Source: Pochonia chlamydosporia 170 (taxonomy: Eukaryota; Ascomycota; Sordariomycetes; Hypocreales; Clavicipitaceae). From it: a stretch of DNA of 64,000 nt. The translations under genes and the position numbers were made by a program. Under the pieces are notes generated by a model, which was not told the DNA's origin, did no database searches, and was given only the letters and a program-made list of their open reading frames with translations. This document shows, piece by piece, positions 1 through 11,088 of this stretch. The stretch spans positions 6,944,001-7,008,000 of the forward strand of contig NC_035790.1 in NCBI RefSeq assembly GCF_001653235.2, in the 5' to 3' direction. Each line of letters begins with the position of its first letter. Positions within the stretch are counted from its first letter, which is position 1.

Positions 1-3000
1 TTGACTTACTTTGAGAACAAGCCGGTCAAGTCCGCAGATCTCCAAGATGAGAGGTGGCCAATTCGTATATACCATGCCTGGAATGTCATCACTACTTTAA
101 AGCAAGTTCTCAGCAGCAAAGCAACGCACGCAGCCCTTCCTGATTTATGGGCGTCTAATTCTCCAAGCACGACGCTGAATCATGGTGACCCAGCACCACA
201 AAGAACTGGCAACCAGAATTTGATATACGTGGTGACCAAATCTCTGCTTCCAGATCAAGAGACGCCGCGGTTTGAGTCTCTGAAGAGTCTGAACGATTGC
301 CTTAGACTTCGTGCGTATAATGCTCTTGTGGCGTATCTTTGTGGTCTAGGGAGAATGTCCATGAACTTCTTGACCACGAATAGCGAGGAGAGTGCTCCTA
401 TTGCACAAGATTCTAGCGATCTTTCCGCTCTACTACTGCAGGATCTTGATGTTGGAGTTTGTCAAACAGGTACTAGGATTGGTGAAGCCATTTCCTCGAT
501 TCAAAAGCTTGTCCAGCGCATCAAACTAGGTCTCGAACCTCAAATTACCCTGTCAAACACCTTTACCAAGTCGTGGGGTGCAAACTTTGGTTCATATAAT
601 TTGTTCCAGGCTTATGCCAAGCGGGTCATGTATCGCGAGAACTGGATTCAGTGGGAAGAGCTAGACGCAGCCAGTCAGTCCGATGCGGCCAAATTCCTGA
701 AGCAAAGTTTCTCAGTTCGTGGCCTCTCTGTCCCGAATCCTTCGCCACCATTCGTTGGAGCGGGTAACAGCCTGCTTCCGAGAACTCATGGGTTAGATTC
801 CACTCAAAGTATGGTTCTTGCTAGGCTGGGTACGTCAACAAATCTCGAAGATGAAGGCATTAGCCTGATGGGAACCCCATACCGTTCTTCTCAGCCAACA
901 TTGTTGTCATCTCTCGCTTCTCAGCCTGACTCTCACACACCTGGCAGCTCTGAAGATCCCGGGAACGGCGGTGGAGGTACCGATGTCCCCAGACTCATGT
1001 CTTTGCTACCCGTGTCGGAGGATCAGCCAAGTATTCCCCTTTGGTTCCAAGCAGCAGTTAGACTAGGAACGTCCTTTATCCGAATTGCGGCAGCAGGGCT
1101 TCCCCCGGGAATGTGGCACAGTTGGGATGAGGACGATAATAGTGTCTCTCCGGTTCTGTGTCATTGTGGCAAATCCCATGCGCCGGCGGTGGACGAGTAT
1201 TACTTCTGGCTCGAAAAGGGGCAGTACTTTGACTCCGCAGATGCAGTCAATGATGGAACTATCGGTGTGGTTCCTCCTGATCCAACAACTGATTGGGAGA
1301 GACCCGAGAAGTTACCGCCTCTACTACACTGGCAGAAACACTCTCAGGTATATTTGCATTGGACTCGAGTGCACTACGGAGAGTTTTCTCCTCCTAGGAG
1401 ATCAACAGACAGCGTGCCGTCTAACGATGGTGGAGATGCGTTGAGTTTGACCTTCAGCGGCCGTCAACTTGACTCCTTACTCTTCAACTTATTCGGCGGG
1501 ACTACAAAAGGTTTCCGTTACGACATGGCAACCGACTCTGCCGTTGCTACACCTCAAGTCGTTCCGGACACATTCCCTTCAACTTCAGGACCAGCCGGAT
1601 TGGGAGCATATCCATCATTTGCGTATTTCAGCCCCGGCAGTCCGATCTTCCCAGTTTCAACATTTGGGTCCGCCCTTGCTATTTCAGGCTCCCTCCGTTC
1701 CCAATGCAAGTTTGATGAAGCCCTTGCCTGGTGCAAGTCGGTGTTTGATCCGTTGCAGCGGGAGAATACCTGGGCTCAGTGCAGACGGGAGGCCTCGGTG
1801 AGAATGTCGATGGAGCGATTTTCTTCCCACAATGCTACCGAGTTGGCCGAAAACCCCAGAGGCGGCGCGTCTATAGACAAGACTTGCTGCCCTACAAGTC
1901 CCGTCCAGGTTGGTATCGCTCGAGGGCGAGCCGCAGTGATGGAGTACATCCGCATATTGTTGCAATGGGGTGCCAAGCTTCACTGTTTAAATACAGTAGA
2001 GTCTTGTAAACAGGCATTGGTAGTACTTGATGAGGCTGTGAGACTTCTTGGTTCAAAGCCTGCATCTATTAATGCCAAAGTTTCTGACAGCGGAATACTG
2101 ACGACTATATCGACATTTGTACCAGCTTCTGCACCGATCAATCCCGTGTTGCTTGAACTATATGAGCAAGTTTACGATCGCAGAGGCCTGATATACCGCT
2201 GTTTAGGTGCTCAGAGATTGAAGCAGCGCTCTAACCCATTCAACTGTTCTGTCAACGAGTCAATTCACGAAATTGACACTTGTAGCTGTGGGATAGGTCA
2301 GGGTCCTTGCTGTCTGCCATACAAATTCACATATTTACTCGCAAAGTCATACGAACTCACGTCAACTGTCAAGGCACTTGGACAAGGCCTTCTTATGGCC
2401 CTTGAAAAGGGAGACTCTGAATACCTCAGCTCCCTCCGCCAATCCCAAGAGAGGCAGCTCAACGAACTGACTCTAAGCAATAAACAAAACTCGTACCGTG
2501 AATCAGACTGGCAAGTTCAGGCACTAGACCAACAGCTTCAGGGTGCCCAGACTCGTCTCCGATACAACCAGCAACTTATCCAGAATGGCCTAAACGAAGG
2601 TGAAAACGCTTTTCTTTCAGGCACCACCGTTGCCATGCAGTCCCGTACCGCGGGCAACATCTCCGAAGGCATTGGCCAAGGCATGTCATTCATTCCAGAC
2701 TTCACCATGGGAGGTGCTGGATTTGGAGGATCACCAGTAGCAATCTCCAAACTTCCACTGGGATCTAAACTTGCGCAGGTCTTCCAGGCTGCGGCTCGAA
2801 TCATGAATGTGATAGGAGATATATCCAACACGAATGCCACCATAGGTAGTATGACAGGCGGATGGAATCGTAGAGCCGACGATTGGCAACATCAAGTAGA
2901 TGTGATTACGATTGAGTTGCAGCAAATCAAGAGGCAGCAACTTGCTGCAGAACGTCGTCGCGACATTGCCCTCCGCGATCTGAACAATCACCAGTTGCAA

Positions 3001-4518
3001 ATTGAGAACTCAGCAGAGATCGATGCTTTCTTGGCAGACAAGTTCTCCAAGCATGACTTATACCTGTTCTTGCAGCAAGAAACAGCTAGTCTGTACAGGA
3101 GGACGTTTGGTCTAGCGTGGCAAACGGTCCAAGAAGCACGGGAATCGTTGAAGCGAGAACGTCGTGACTTGGTGCCACAAGTGAATGCGGCTCTTCCTGC
3201 CGAGATTGGACCTTCGGGATGGAATACTCTCCGTGAAGGCCTAATGGCCGGCGAGAAGCTTGACACCGGGTTAAGAACACTCGAGAGAATGTATATGCGC
3301 GAAACAGGATGTCGAGAATACGAACTTGGCAAGTTTGTCTCGCTCCGTCTGAGCTTTCCCTTGGCGTTCCTGCAACTCAAGATGTTGGGATGGTGCGAAT
3401 TCGAAATTCCAGAATGGATGCTTGACTTGGACTATCCAGGACATTACCTCCGGCGGATCAAGAACGTCTCAGTTACAATTCCATGCGTTGTCGGACCCTA
3501 CGTCAACGTAAACTGTCGTCTTCAGCTCCTCGGAAGCAGCACGCGTCTTGAGCCGACTCTATCATCTGTACCAAACTGCTGCTGCAAGTCAAGCCGAAAA
3601 TGCATTGTTCCTTTGGAAAAACGAGATCCATGCTCATCGAACTCATGGTCACCTCATTGTTCCAAACCAAGTGTATCAGAAACTTGCATAAGCGCCTACG
3701 AACACAATGACTCTCTTTCACGAGATTTTCTCGCCACAGAAGCCATTGCTACATCCTCAGGACAAAATGACAGCGGCGTCTTTGAACTATCCTTCCGTGA
3801 TGATAAAGTCCGCGCACCGTTCGAATATGCTGGTGTGGCTGCCAGTCGGTGGAGAGTAGAGTTGCCACCGCGTAATAACTCATTCGATCTCGCGTCCCTG
3901 ACAGATTTTGTCCTGCACCTTAATTACACGGCTAAAGAAGGCGGACCTGTGCTTCGTGAGGTGGCAGAAAGGGCCGCTTGGATGAGGTTACCAGGGGATG
4001 GTGTTCGATTCATCGATGTGCGGTCCGAATTCCCCACGACTTGGTACAGTGCATTTGAGGAGCCACACCATGAGAAGAAGCAGAGGCCAGGAAAGAAGAG
4101 CGACTGCCGCGAAGAGAAACGACATTGCGGGAGAAGAAAGGACCATTGTCGTCGTCTTCCTCTCCAGCTGAGCAGGCGGTCATTCCCGTTTCTAACTGGC
4201 AAACGAGATGTTATTGTTACTGGTGTCCAGCTATTCATTGACGCCACGCAACCATGTAAGCTCGGCGCCCATTTTCCCGTTGAGTTTATGCCAAGGGGGG
4301 GCTGTCCAGATGATGGCAAGGTGTTTGAGTGTCGGTCATCCGAGCACACACCGGGTTTCTTCCATGGGGAATTAAAGAACGTTCGTCTTGGGCCGTTGTG
4401 CGGCGATCAGACGGAAGATTTGGCGACATTGGAGTTTCCAGAAATTCTGGGAGAAGCATGTATTCGGGATGTGTATTTCTTGTGTTCTTATGAAGCAGTT
4501 GACAGGGAATGTTGTTGA
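1..4518 (+). CDS. TcA-type insecticidal toxin complex-like protein, C-terminal part (5' end outside window)
   Basis: The frame is open from base 1, so only the last 1505 codons are present and the true start lies to the left. The order of regions matches the C-terminal half of bacterial TcA subunits. Residues about 150-240 resemble the conserved region before the neuraminidase-like part. About 770-1110 is a long helical, Gln/Arg-rich segment with a Gly-rich hydrophobic stretch, as in the pore-forming and TcB-binding region. About 1255-1330 carries the conserved block with FELSFRDD and SRWRVELP. In bacteria TcA binds the target cell and forms the channel for a toxin delivered by TcB-TcC. No intron is seen in 4.5 kb, unlike most multi-exon neighbours, which suggests bacterial ancestry. 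Two regions look like lineage-specific insertions: Cys-rich at about 1190-1235 and Lys/Arg/Cys-rich at about 1357-1390. The family call is strong; toxicity and target are unknown. Confidence 0.85.
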   Translation: MTYFENKPVKSADLQDERWPIRIYHAWNVITTLKQVLSSKATHAALPDLWASNSPSTTLNHGDPAPQRTGNQNLIYVVTKSLLPDQETPRFESLKSLNDCLRLRAYNALVAYLCGLGRMSMNFLTTNSEESAPIAQDSSDLSALLLQDLDVGVCQTGTRIGEAISSIQKLVQRIKLGLEPQITLSNTFTKSWGANFGSYNLFQAYAKRVMYRENWIQWEELDAASQSDAAKFLKQSFSVRGLSVPNPSPPFVGAGNSLLPRTHGLDSTQSMVLARLGTSTNLEDEGISLMGTPYRSSQPTLLSSLASQPDSHTPGSSEDPGNGGGGTDVPRLMSLLPVSEDQPSIPLWFQAAVRLGTSFIRIAAAGLPPGMWHSWDEDDNSVSPVLCHCGKSHAPAVDEYYFWLEKGQYFDSADAVNDGTIGVVPPDPTTDWERPEKLPPLLHWQKHSQVYLHWTRVHYGEFSPPRRSTDSVPSNDGGDALSLTFSGRQLDSLLFNLFGGTTKGFRYDMATDSAVATPQVVPDTFPSTSGPAGLGAYPSFAYFSPGSPIFPVSTFGSALAISGSLRSQCKFDEALAWCKSVFDPLQRENTWAQCRREASVRMSMERFSSHNATELAENPRGGASIDKTCCPTSPVQVGIARGRAAVMEYIRILLQWGAKLHCLNTVESCKQALVVLDEAVRLLGSKPASINAKVSDSGILTTISTFVPASAPINPVLLELYEQVYDRRGLIYRCLGAQRLKQRSNPFNCSVNESIHEIDTCSCGIGQGPCCLPYKFTYLLAKSYELTSTVKALGQGLLMALEKGDSEYLSSLRQSQERQLNELTLSNKQNSYRESDWQVQALDQQLQGAQTRLRYNQQLIQNGLNEGENAFLSGTTVAMQSRTAGNISEGIGQGMSFIPDFTMGGAGFGGSPVAISKLPLGSKLAQVFQAAARIMNVIGDISNTNATIGSMTGGWNRRADDWQHQVDVITIELQQIKRQQLAAERRRDIALRDLNNHQLQIENSAEIDAFLADKFSKHDLYLFLQQETASLYRRTFGLAWQTVQEARESLKRERRDLVPQVNAALPAEIGPSGWNTLREGLMAGEKLDTGLRTLERMYMRETGCREYELGKFVSLRLSFPLAFLQLKMLGWCEFEIPEWMLDLDYPGHYLRRIKNVSVTIPCVVGPYVNVNCRLQLLGSSTRLEPTLSSVPNCCCKSSRKCIVPLEKRDPCSSNSWSPHCSKPSVSETCISAYEHNDSLSRDFLATEAIATSSGQNDSGVFELSFRDDKVRAPFEYAGVAASRWRVELPPRNNSFDLASLTDFVLHLNYTAKEGGPVLREVAERAAWMRLPGDGVRFIDVRSEFPTTWYSAFEEPHHEKKQRPGKKSDCREEKRHCGRRKDHCRRLPLQLSRRSFPFLTGKRDVIVTGVQLFIDATQPCKLGAHFPVEFMPRGGCPDDGKVFECRSSEHTPGFFHGELKNVRLGPLCGDQTEDLATLEFPEILGEACIRDVYFLCSYEAVDRECC

Positions 4519-4843
4519 CTGGTTTGGCCGAACTGATTGAACTTCTTACGAGCGTGTATTTGTGGACATGTACTTGAATACAGATTGCGAATTTGCTATA
4601 GTTGTATTGCAGCGCTTCTAACTTTGACACTTAATTGGCTAGCTTGGTATTGCAGACAAATGAGTCGACAAATGATACTGATGTATGAAAGAAGTAACCT
4701 TCGCATTGATGACAAAAAGAAATATATTCAAGTGTCCAACCTGGTGAAATTATATAAATCCAAGAACAAATTATAAAACATTACTAATTTAAGCAAACAG
4801 TCAACTCCACCCAAGATTACTATTCGAAATCTTGAGTTTGAGG
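4519..4843. other. Convergent 3' intergenic region
   Basis: This short A/T-rich spacer separates the stop of the toxin-like gene from the stop of the ABC transporter on the other strand. It must hold the 3' ends of both transcripts. Several A/T-rich stretches near 4745-4795 could serve as polyadenylation signals. No coding frame is convincing. Confidence 0.6.
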
Positions 4844-7800
4844 CTACTTGCGCCATCTCTTGACACGGAAGAGATAGTATAACAAAACGGCCATGAAAAT
4901 ATTGAAAGCAATATATGCCCACATGATTCCAAAATTGCGGAATCGCTCACTCCAGAAGATGCCTGACCCAGCCAAGAGCTGGTCCGCATTGCTGACACTA
5001 CAGTATCGGCATTGTGAGGTGGCCTCCGGGTTTTGCAGAGTACCAGGTGCCTGCTCAAGAAGAGGTTGCAAATACTCTCCACAAGTCATGTTCGGTGGAG
5101 GGTTGAAGATGTTTGCCTCACTCTCAGAGCAAGTGATTTGGCGGCCGTGGAGTTCAGTTCCGACGATTCCACCGATCCAGTAAGTGAAGGGACTCACACG
5201 GTACATGAAAATCCTATTTCACTGTCAGCAACTGCGAGTAAACGACCAATATCGGATTTTCCCCAACTTACCAGAACCCAGGTAGTGCTGTTGCTGTCTG
5301 CAACACACCGCTAAAGATAATGCTCATAATAGAAAGAACATTCACGATGCTTCCTGCAGTGTGTGCATCAGGCATTGCAACAATAGCCATGTGTGCAAAA
5401 GCACTGGCGTAGATGAACAACTGGATGACAAAAGCCAAGACCAGCCCTTGTCTATCGGAGCTTTGGATACCGATGACGGGGTAGTACGAAGCGGCCCAAA
5501 TCAGAATGGCGGTGAATATTTGATACGGAATCTCGACCACAATGTTTGCAAAGATGAATGCCATCCAGGAGTACGCTTTGCTGGGGCGCTCACGAACTTC
5601 GTAAAGGGACCGTTGAGTGACGAAGAGGGGTTGAATCTAAGTTGAGCACAAATTAGCAAAAGTCAACGGTACGGGTGTGATACAAAACCTACCTGCTGAA
5701 CAATTGACGAGAAGATGGTAGTAAGCATAAAGGTGTTGAAGATGACATTCTGCGTGCCGCCAATTGTTGCTGGGGCATCGAAGAATGTGAAACCAATGAA
5801 GAGACCAGCAAAAATACCCAACGCAAACTTGGCAAAGATGTAGCTGGGCATTCTCCAGTACTGCTGGAAGATACGGTGGGTGACTACCTGAAGCTGGGTA
5901 AAGAAAGGCATGGCGAACTCCGTGTGCTTGACAGCGGCACCGCCTTCGGTTGACGGTTCCTGGAGCTTCTCCCGATGAATAGCTTCCATTTCCTGCATGA
6001 CCGCCTCCCTTTCGGGGCTAGCATGCCATACCTCGTGCCAGTCTTCTCCCTTGTCGTTTTGACCCTTGTTCACTACTTCAAGCATATACTCGGCTGGATT
6101 CTCGTTATCGCCACACTGGCGACCACCGTTGCTCTCAAAGTAATCAAGCAGGGTGCGTGAGTTGTCACCAATGTTGCCAAAGTAAACAGTCTTGCCACCT
6201 TTCGCGAGGAACAACAGGCGATCGAACGCTTGAAATAATACGGCGCTGGGCTGATGGATGGTACAAAGAATTGCTTGGCCAGAGTCTGCCAGTTTGCGCA
6301 AGAAGGCACAAATAGCCCAAGAGCTTTGGGAGTCAAGACCGGATGTAGGCTCATCAAGAAAGAGGAGGAGCTTGGGTTTAGCGGCCAGTTCAACGCCAAT
6401 TGTGAGAAGTTTCCGCTGTTCAACGTTCAGTCCTTGGCCTGGAACACCAACAACTGCATTTGCAAAATCTTCCATTTTGAGCATTTGAATGACCTCTTCA
6501 ACAAACTCATACTTCTCCTTCTTGCTTACTGACTTGGGCTGACGGAGCATGGCGCTGAATCGTAAACTTTCGCGGACGGTTGCAGTCTCAAGATGCAAGT
6601 CTTGCTGTTGTACATAACCAGTGTTCCTCTGGAAGCTAGGATCGAGGGGTTTGCCATTGACCAGCATGTCTCCAGTGATGACTCCCATAGTTGTTCTTTG
6701 GGCGAGGGCGTCCAACAAGGTAGTCTTACCAGCACCGCTGACTCCCATGAGCGCAGTGAGTGTGCCTGGCTTAACCCAACCAGAAACGTGATCCAAAAGC
6801 CGTCGAGGTTCGCCCTTAATCTCAATGTCGTACACGACGTCACGCCAGGTGAAAACATCCTTATGTGGTGCGAGTGCTTTCACCTGGACACCGTTTTCGC
6901 CGTTCATATTCTTCTCATCTGGTGTGGTCGGAGCTTCATCGTTCTGAACAGCATGCTTTCCGCCTTTCTGAAGATAAGCAGGAACATGACCGCGTCGGAA
7001 AACGAGAGCCTCAGCGGTACTTGAGGTGGCAGAGTTTAGTTCCACGGTACAGAAGTAGGTGGCCAAGAAGAATATCAGAAAAGCGATCAGAATACCAAAG
7101 TTTCTCCACACATGCGAGTAGTAGTACTCATAGTTTGTGGCAATAAAAGCATCACCGCTCACAGTGTACTGTCCAGGCACGGCACCAGCAACGTTACATA
7201 CCCAAGAATCTCCAATGTTAGGTGAGTACGGTGGCACAATGCTGGAACAAGTGAAGTCCCGATTATGGAATTCGTTGGCCACCAGAATCTCAAAGGCATA
7301 AAACACTGGATTGATCCATCTGATCCAACTGAACCACGGGTGCATCAGAGGAACGGGGATGGCGAATCCAGTATAGATAACCAAGGCCAGAACCAACACG
7401 CCTGACAACGTCATGGCCTGCGAAACGGTCTTGGTGGCGGCGGCCATAGTCCTGAACACCGCAGACATGACAAAGGTAGATGTGTAGGTGATCAAGAAGT
7501 ACAGGAAGAACGGACCTGGCTGGCGACGTAGATCTGCCAAGAAGTACAACACGAGATTAAAGCATACGGCTGTAACAAACTTGACAGGAATATCAGCAAC
7601 AATTCCAGCTGCAGCCTCTGCAGCAGGATGGTAGAAAGCGTAAGAGGCATGTTTTTCGACAATCGGTCGCTGATCATACAACCCAGTAATCTCGGAGATG
7701 GAAGTTAAGGCGTTCATGAGAATAGCCATGAAGAGAACAGAGCCACGACCGTAGAAACTTACGGTGGCAGCAGGTTGACCGTAGAAGATTGAACCAATAA

Positions 7801-9567
7801 TGAGTGCCATGACGACATTAGATATAGCTTGGGTGGCAGTTGCCGAGATGTCGTTCCAAATTCGCTGGTAAGCTCGTTTCGTACAGAGCCTGACCTGCAT
7901 CCAGAGACTGATGATATAAGGCGACTTTGGGCGGACATGCTTTGCCTGTCGGAAGTTCTTTTGTTCTCTGAACTGAGCAATGCTCTCGCCCTGCCGCTCA
8001 CCAAGGTATTCCTTGTCATATGTATCCATGTCACCTATCAGAGCTTGGTACTCTGGGGATTGACGCCAGAGTCGCTCGAAATCCTCGGGGGTGCGAGGGA
8101 CCTTGTTCTCATAACCTTCGCGAGCAACTCGCTCTTGGGGGTTTGTTACTGAGGTCAAGAAGTCTCCAGTAGTCTGACGGGTAGGACAGAACCATCCTTG
8201 CTTTTCAAAATAGCGCTTGGCCTGACTAGCAGGGCCAAAATAGATTTGGCGGCCTTCATACAGAACGGTCGCCTTGTCAAACAAGTCATAAATAGACTGA
8301 CTTGCTTGATAGATGGCCACTGCATTGGCTTGGTGACCAAGATCGGAGGCTAGTCGAAGTGCTTGCACGAACTTGAGAGCTGTCGCCGAGTCAAGACCAC
8401 GTGTACTAAAGGAAAGTATCAGCTCCTGGACATAGGGGTGTTAATGGTGACTCAACGAACCTATTATCCCACGCAGTAAATGGCGAACCGGCCACAACCA
8501 TCTCAGCAATACTGACTCGCTTTCGCTCACCACCTGAGACACCTCGGACGAAGTCGTTTCCGACCTTCGTGTTATAAGTGTGGCTCAGTCCAAAGACAGC
8601 CATGACAACCTTGGCAATATATTGGCAGTACTCGACGCGGGACATGTCTTGAATTCGATGCTGTGGAGTACGAACGGAGGCAGCAAACTCGAGGGTTTGA
8701 CCAACCGTAAGATGGGGGAAGTGCTTGTCAACCTGTCAAATGGACCTTGTTAGCTTGCCCTCCACGTCTGCGGTGATGCGGAAATAGTCAACTCACCTCT
8801 TGGTTATAAACGGTTTCTCCCTTGAATTCCTCAATCATTTGCTTCTGAGTGATGCCATTGTAGTGAATCTTGGACTTCTCCCCAACCTTAAGGCCTTCCA
8901 ATTCGCCACAAATTGTCTTCAGGAGGGTGCTGCAACCAGATCCAGGGCGACCAAGGACAATCAAAAGCTCGCCAGGTTTCATAAATCCATCAAAGCTGTG
9001 TAAAATTTGCTTGTGCTCCTTTTTGTTGAAGCTGAAGAATTGACCAAGTTTCAGAGGAGCTGCTACCATGGATCCAACAGTGTCTTGAAGCTGTAAAGCT
9101 TCGCCCGAACCGAAGACGTCAAGGTTTCGATAAGAGACTCCCATGCTCTTCTCGGAAATGCCCTCTTCGCTAAGCTGTTCGATGAATCGGCGAAGCCACT
9201 TTTCAAGATCAAAATCTCTATGCTCGGGATTGAAAGCCGGGGCATTCTCGTCGATATCGCCCAGAGTGGTTGAGGGAACAGGCTGAGCGGCTACACTGGA
9301 ACGACGACGGGACAGTGCTGTAGCAATTCGTACCAATTCGTTTCTGTCATGATCGTCCATCATGGCCTGGGTTCCTCGACGGGTGATGGGTTCGAGCTCA
9401 TCAGAATCGGAGTCTGCAGCAGCGGGCGTGGGAGCCTCGATAGAGCCTCTTCTGTGTTCATGTGAGGCATCTTGAGAGGCTTGGGCTTGAGCAGCGTCAT
9501 TACCAACGAGAAGCTCTGGAGCAACATCGTCTTCATGATTTGAAGCTCCAGCCGTTGTAGGAGCCAT
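4844..9567 (-). CDS. PDR/CDR-type full-length ABC drug transporter (ABC-G)
   Basis: Five exons are supported: 9567-8797, 8732-8461, 8405-5693, 5636-5272 and 5213-4844, giving 1496 residues, the usual size for Pdr5/Cdr1 proteins. All four introns are 55-64 nt and phase-consistent. The order is NBD1-TMD1-NBD2-TMD2. NBD1 has the family's modified Walker [10 protein letters not shown] near residue 206, and the signature [13 protein letters not shown]2 has a normal Walker [10 protein letters not shown] near 902, and a degenerate signature, [12 protein letters not shown]. This asymmetry is normal in the family. Both membrane domains show about six hydrophobic segments, and a Cys-containing extracellular loop precedes the last segment. 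Such pumps sit in the plasma membrane and export azoles, plant defence compounds or other hydrophobic toxins; the substrate here is unknown. The N-terminal 110 residues are acidic and low in complexity. Confidence 0.95.
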
Positions 9568-11088
9568 GATGGCGGTTGGCCTTCACAATTATCAACAAAA
9601 CGTTTGCCTCCAATTGGGCGTGGTGTATACGTTTCACTTGAGATATCCCAATTCGTATAGAAACCAAGGGAACAAGCCAAAGGACCCTTCAGGGAAAAAC
9701 TCAAGTGGGAGAGGGCAGCAGTCAATTAATATGGCCGCCAATTGAACCCCCTCTCCTCCGTAACAGCCACTCGGACCATACTGTCTCTATTGCACCCTAG
9801 CTTAAACTTTGTTGTTTGCAGGCAATGGAGCTCATCAAGCCCTATGGTTACCGTGCCTTGGGAGATGAGCTAACACTGGGTGCGGGACCCTGGTCGGCCG
9901 GACTCTTGGGATGGCCAAACGGACTTTCCGGAACCGTCGTCATAATCCAGTGGCTCATAAAAGACAATGCCAGTCCCGATCTGTTTACTACCTAGTCGGT
10001 ACTTGGGGGGATGGGTAGCATGGGCTGCGTTAGCGGCTTCGGCATGTGATGTCTCACTGCTCCGGGTTGTCTTGTTATTGTACCCAGATCTCTGCGGTTC
10101 GGACTTTGAATGTTTTGTTTAGTCCAGCTTGCCCTGGCGGTGGCTAAGCTCACCCACCAGATGAACCCATCGCCATGTGTCAAGAGCCCGAGTCGGAACC
10201 GAAAATCTCTTTGGAAGCAAAGCCGTGTCGCGTTTCGTAATCTGTAAATTGGTCAGGACGTTGTGGTGCGGAGTTGCATTTCAACCGCAATTGACTTGAC
10301 CCATACGAGATAGTGCATTTGCCAGCCCGCCTCATTCCGTCCGCTGACTGAGTGCCATGCCTAAGCGCCAAGAAGGATAAAAAATGATGACGGGTGCTGA
10401 CTGTGCTACAGCCTCAAAGAAGGGTCTGGTCTAGGAAGCATCAAGCAATTATTGTGCATGCATGACTGGCAAATTATAATCCAAGTCAAGCTTGAGTATT
10501 GGCTGGCAGCCACTCCTGCCGTCCGATTCCCTGGCTGGTCTTGAACCGCACCTTCCCAGCTTTAGCCAAGGTATGCCTGGAGTCGACTGGACATGGAGTG
10601 GACATGGAGTCAACATGAAGTCCAATTGTCCTGACCGCACGGGTGCATCGTGTAGATGTCGATTTTCAACCAGACTTCTCAAGATGTCCAACCCCGGTCA
10701 GCTCACAGTCAAAGTCAATGCAGACAATATCAAAACCCCACTGATTATTTTCCTGTGGCGGTTCATCGTTGGCTTGCTTTGTTCCACAACCTTTTGAGAA
10801 TCTCGGATCACTACCCACAGAATCCACCCACTCCACGGCGACGAGCCAAGACGACAGCTCCAACTGCGCCTCTCTGCAATTTTTTGTTATCCCGTTTCGT
10901 GGAGCCTTGTCGGAGAACGGAGTCCTTGCATCCCGACATTGAAGAAAACCCATACGGGAGGATTGACGCACGGTGCCTATCCATAGGGCAGCGCCCGGAC
11001 TCCCCGAATCGCGCGTATCTAGCCGTCACTGATAATAAATCTCACTGCTTGCCCGCACAGATTATCTACACGTGACGGTGCACAAAAC
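9568..11088. other. Divergent intergenic region between the ABC transporter and the HET gene
   Basis: This 1.5 kb must carry the promoters of the drug transporter (minus strand) and the HET-domain gene (plus strand). I see no convincing coding frame. Around 10575-10617 a short degenerate direct repeat of the type TGGACATGGAG occurs two to three times. No specific binding site could be assigned with confidence. Confidence 0.55.
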
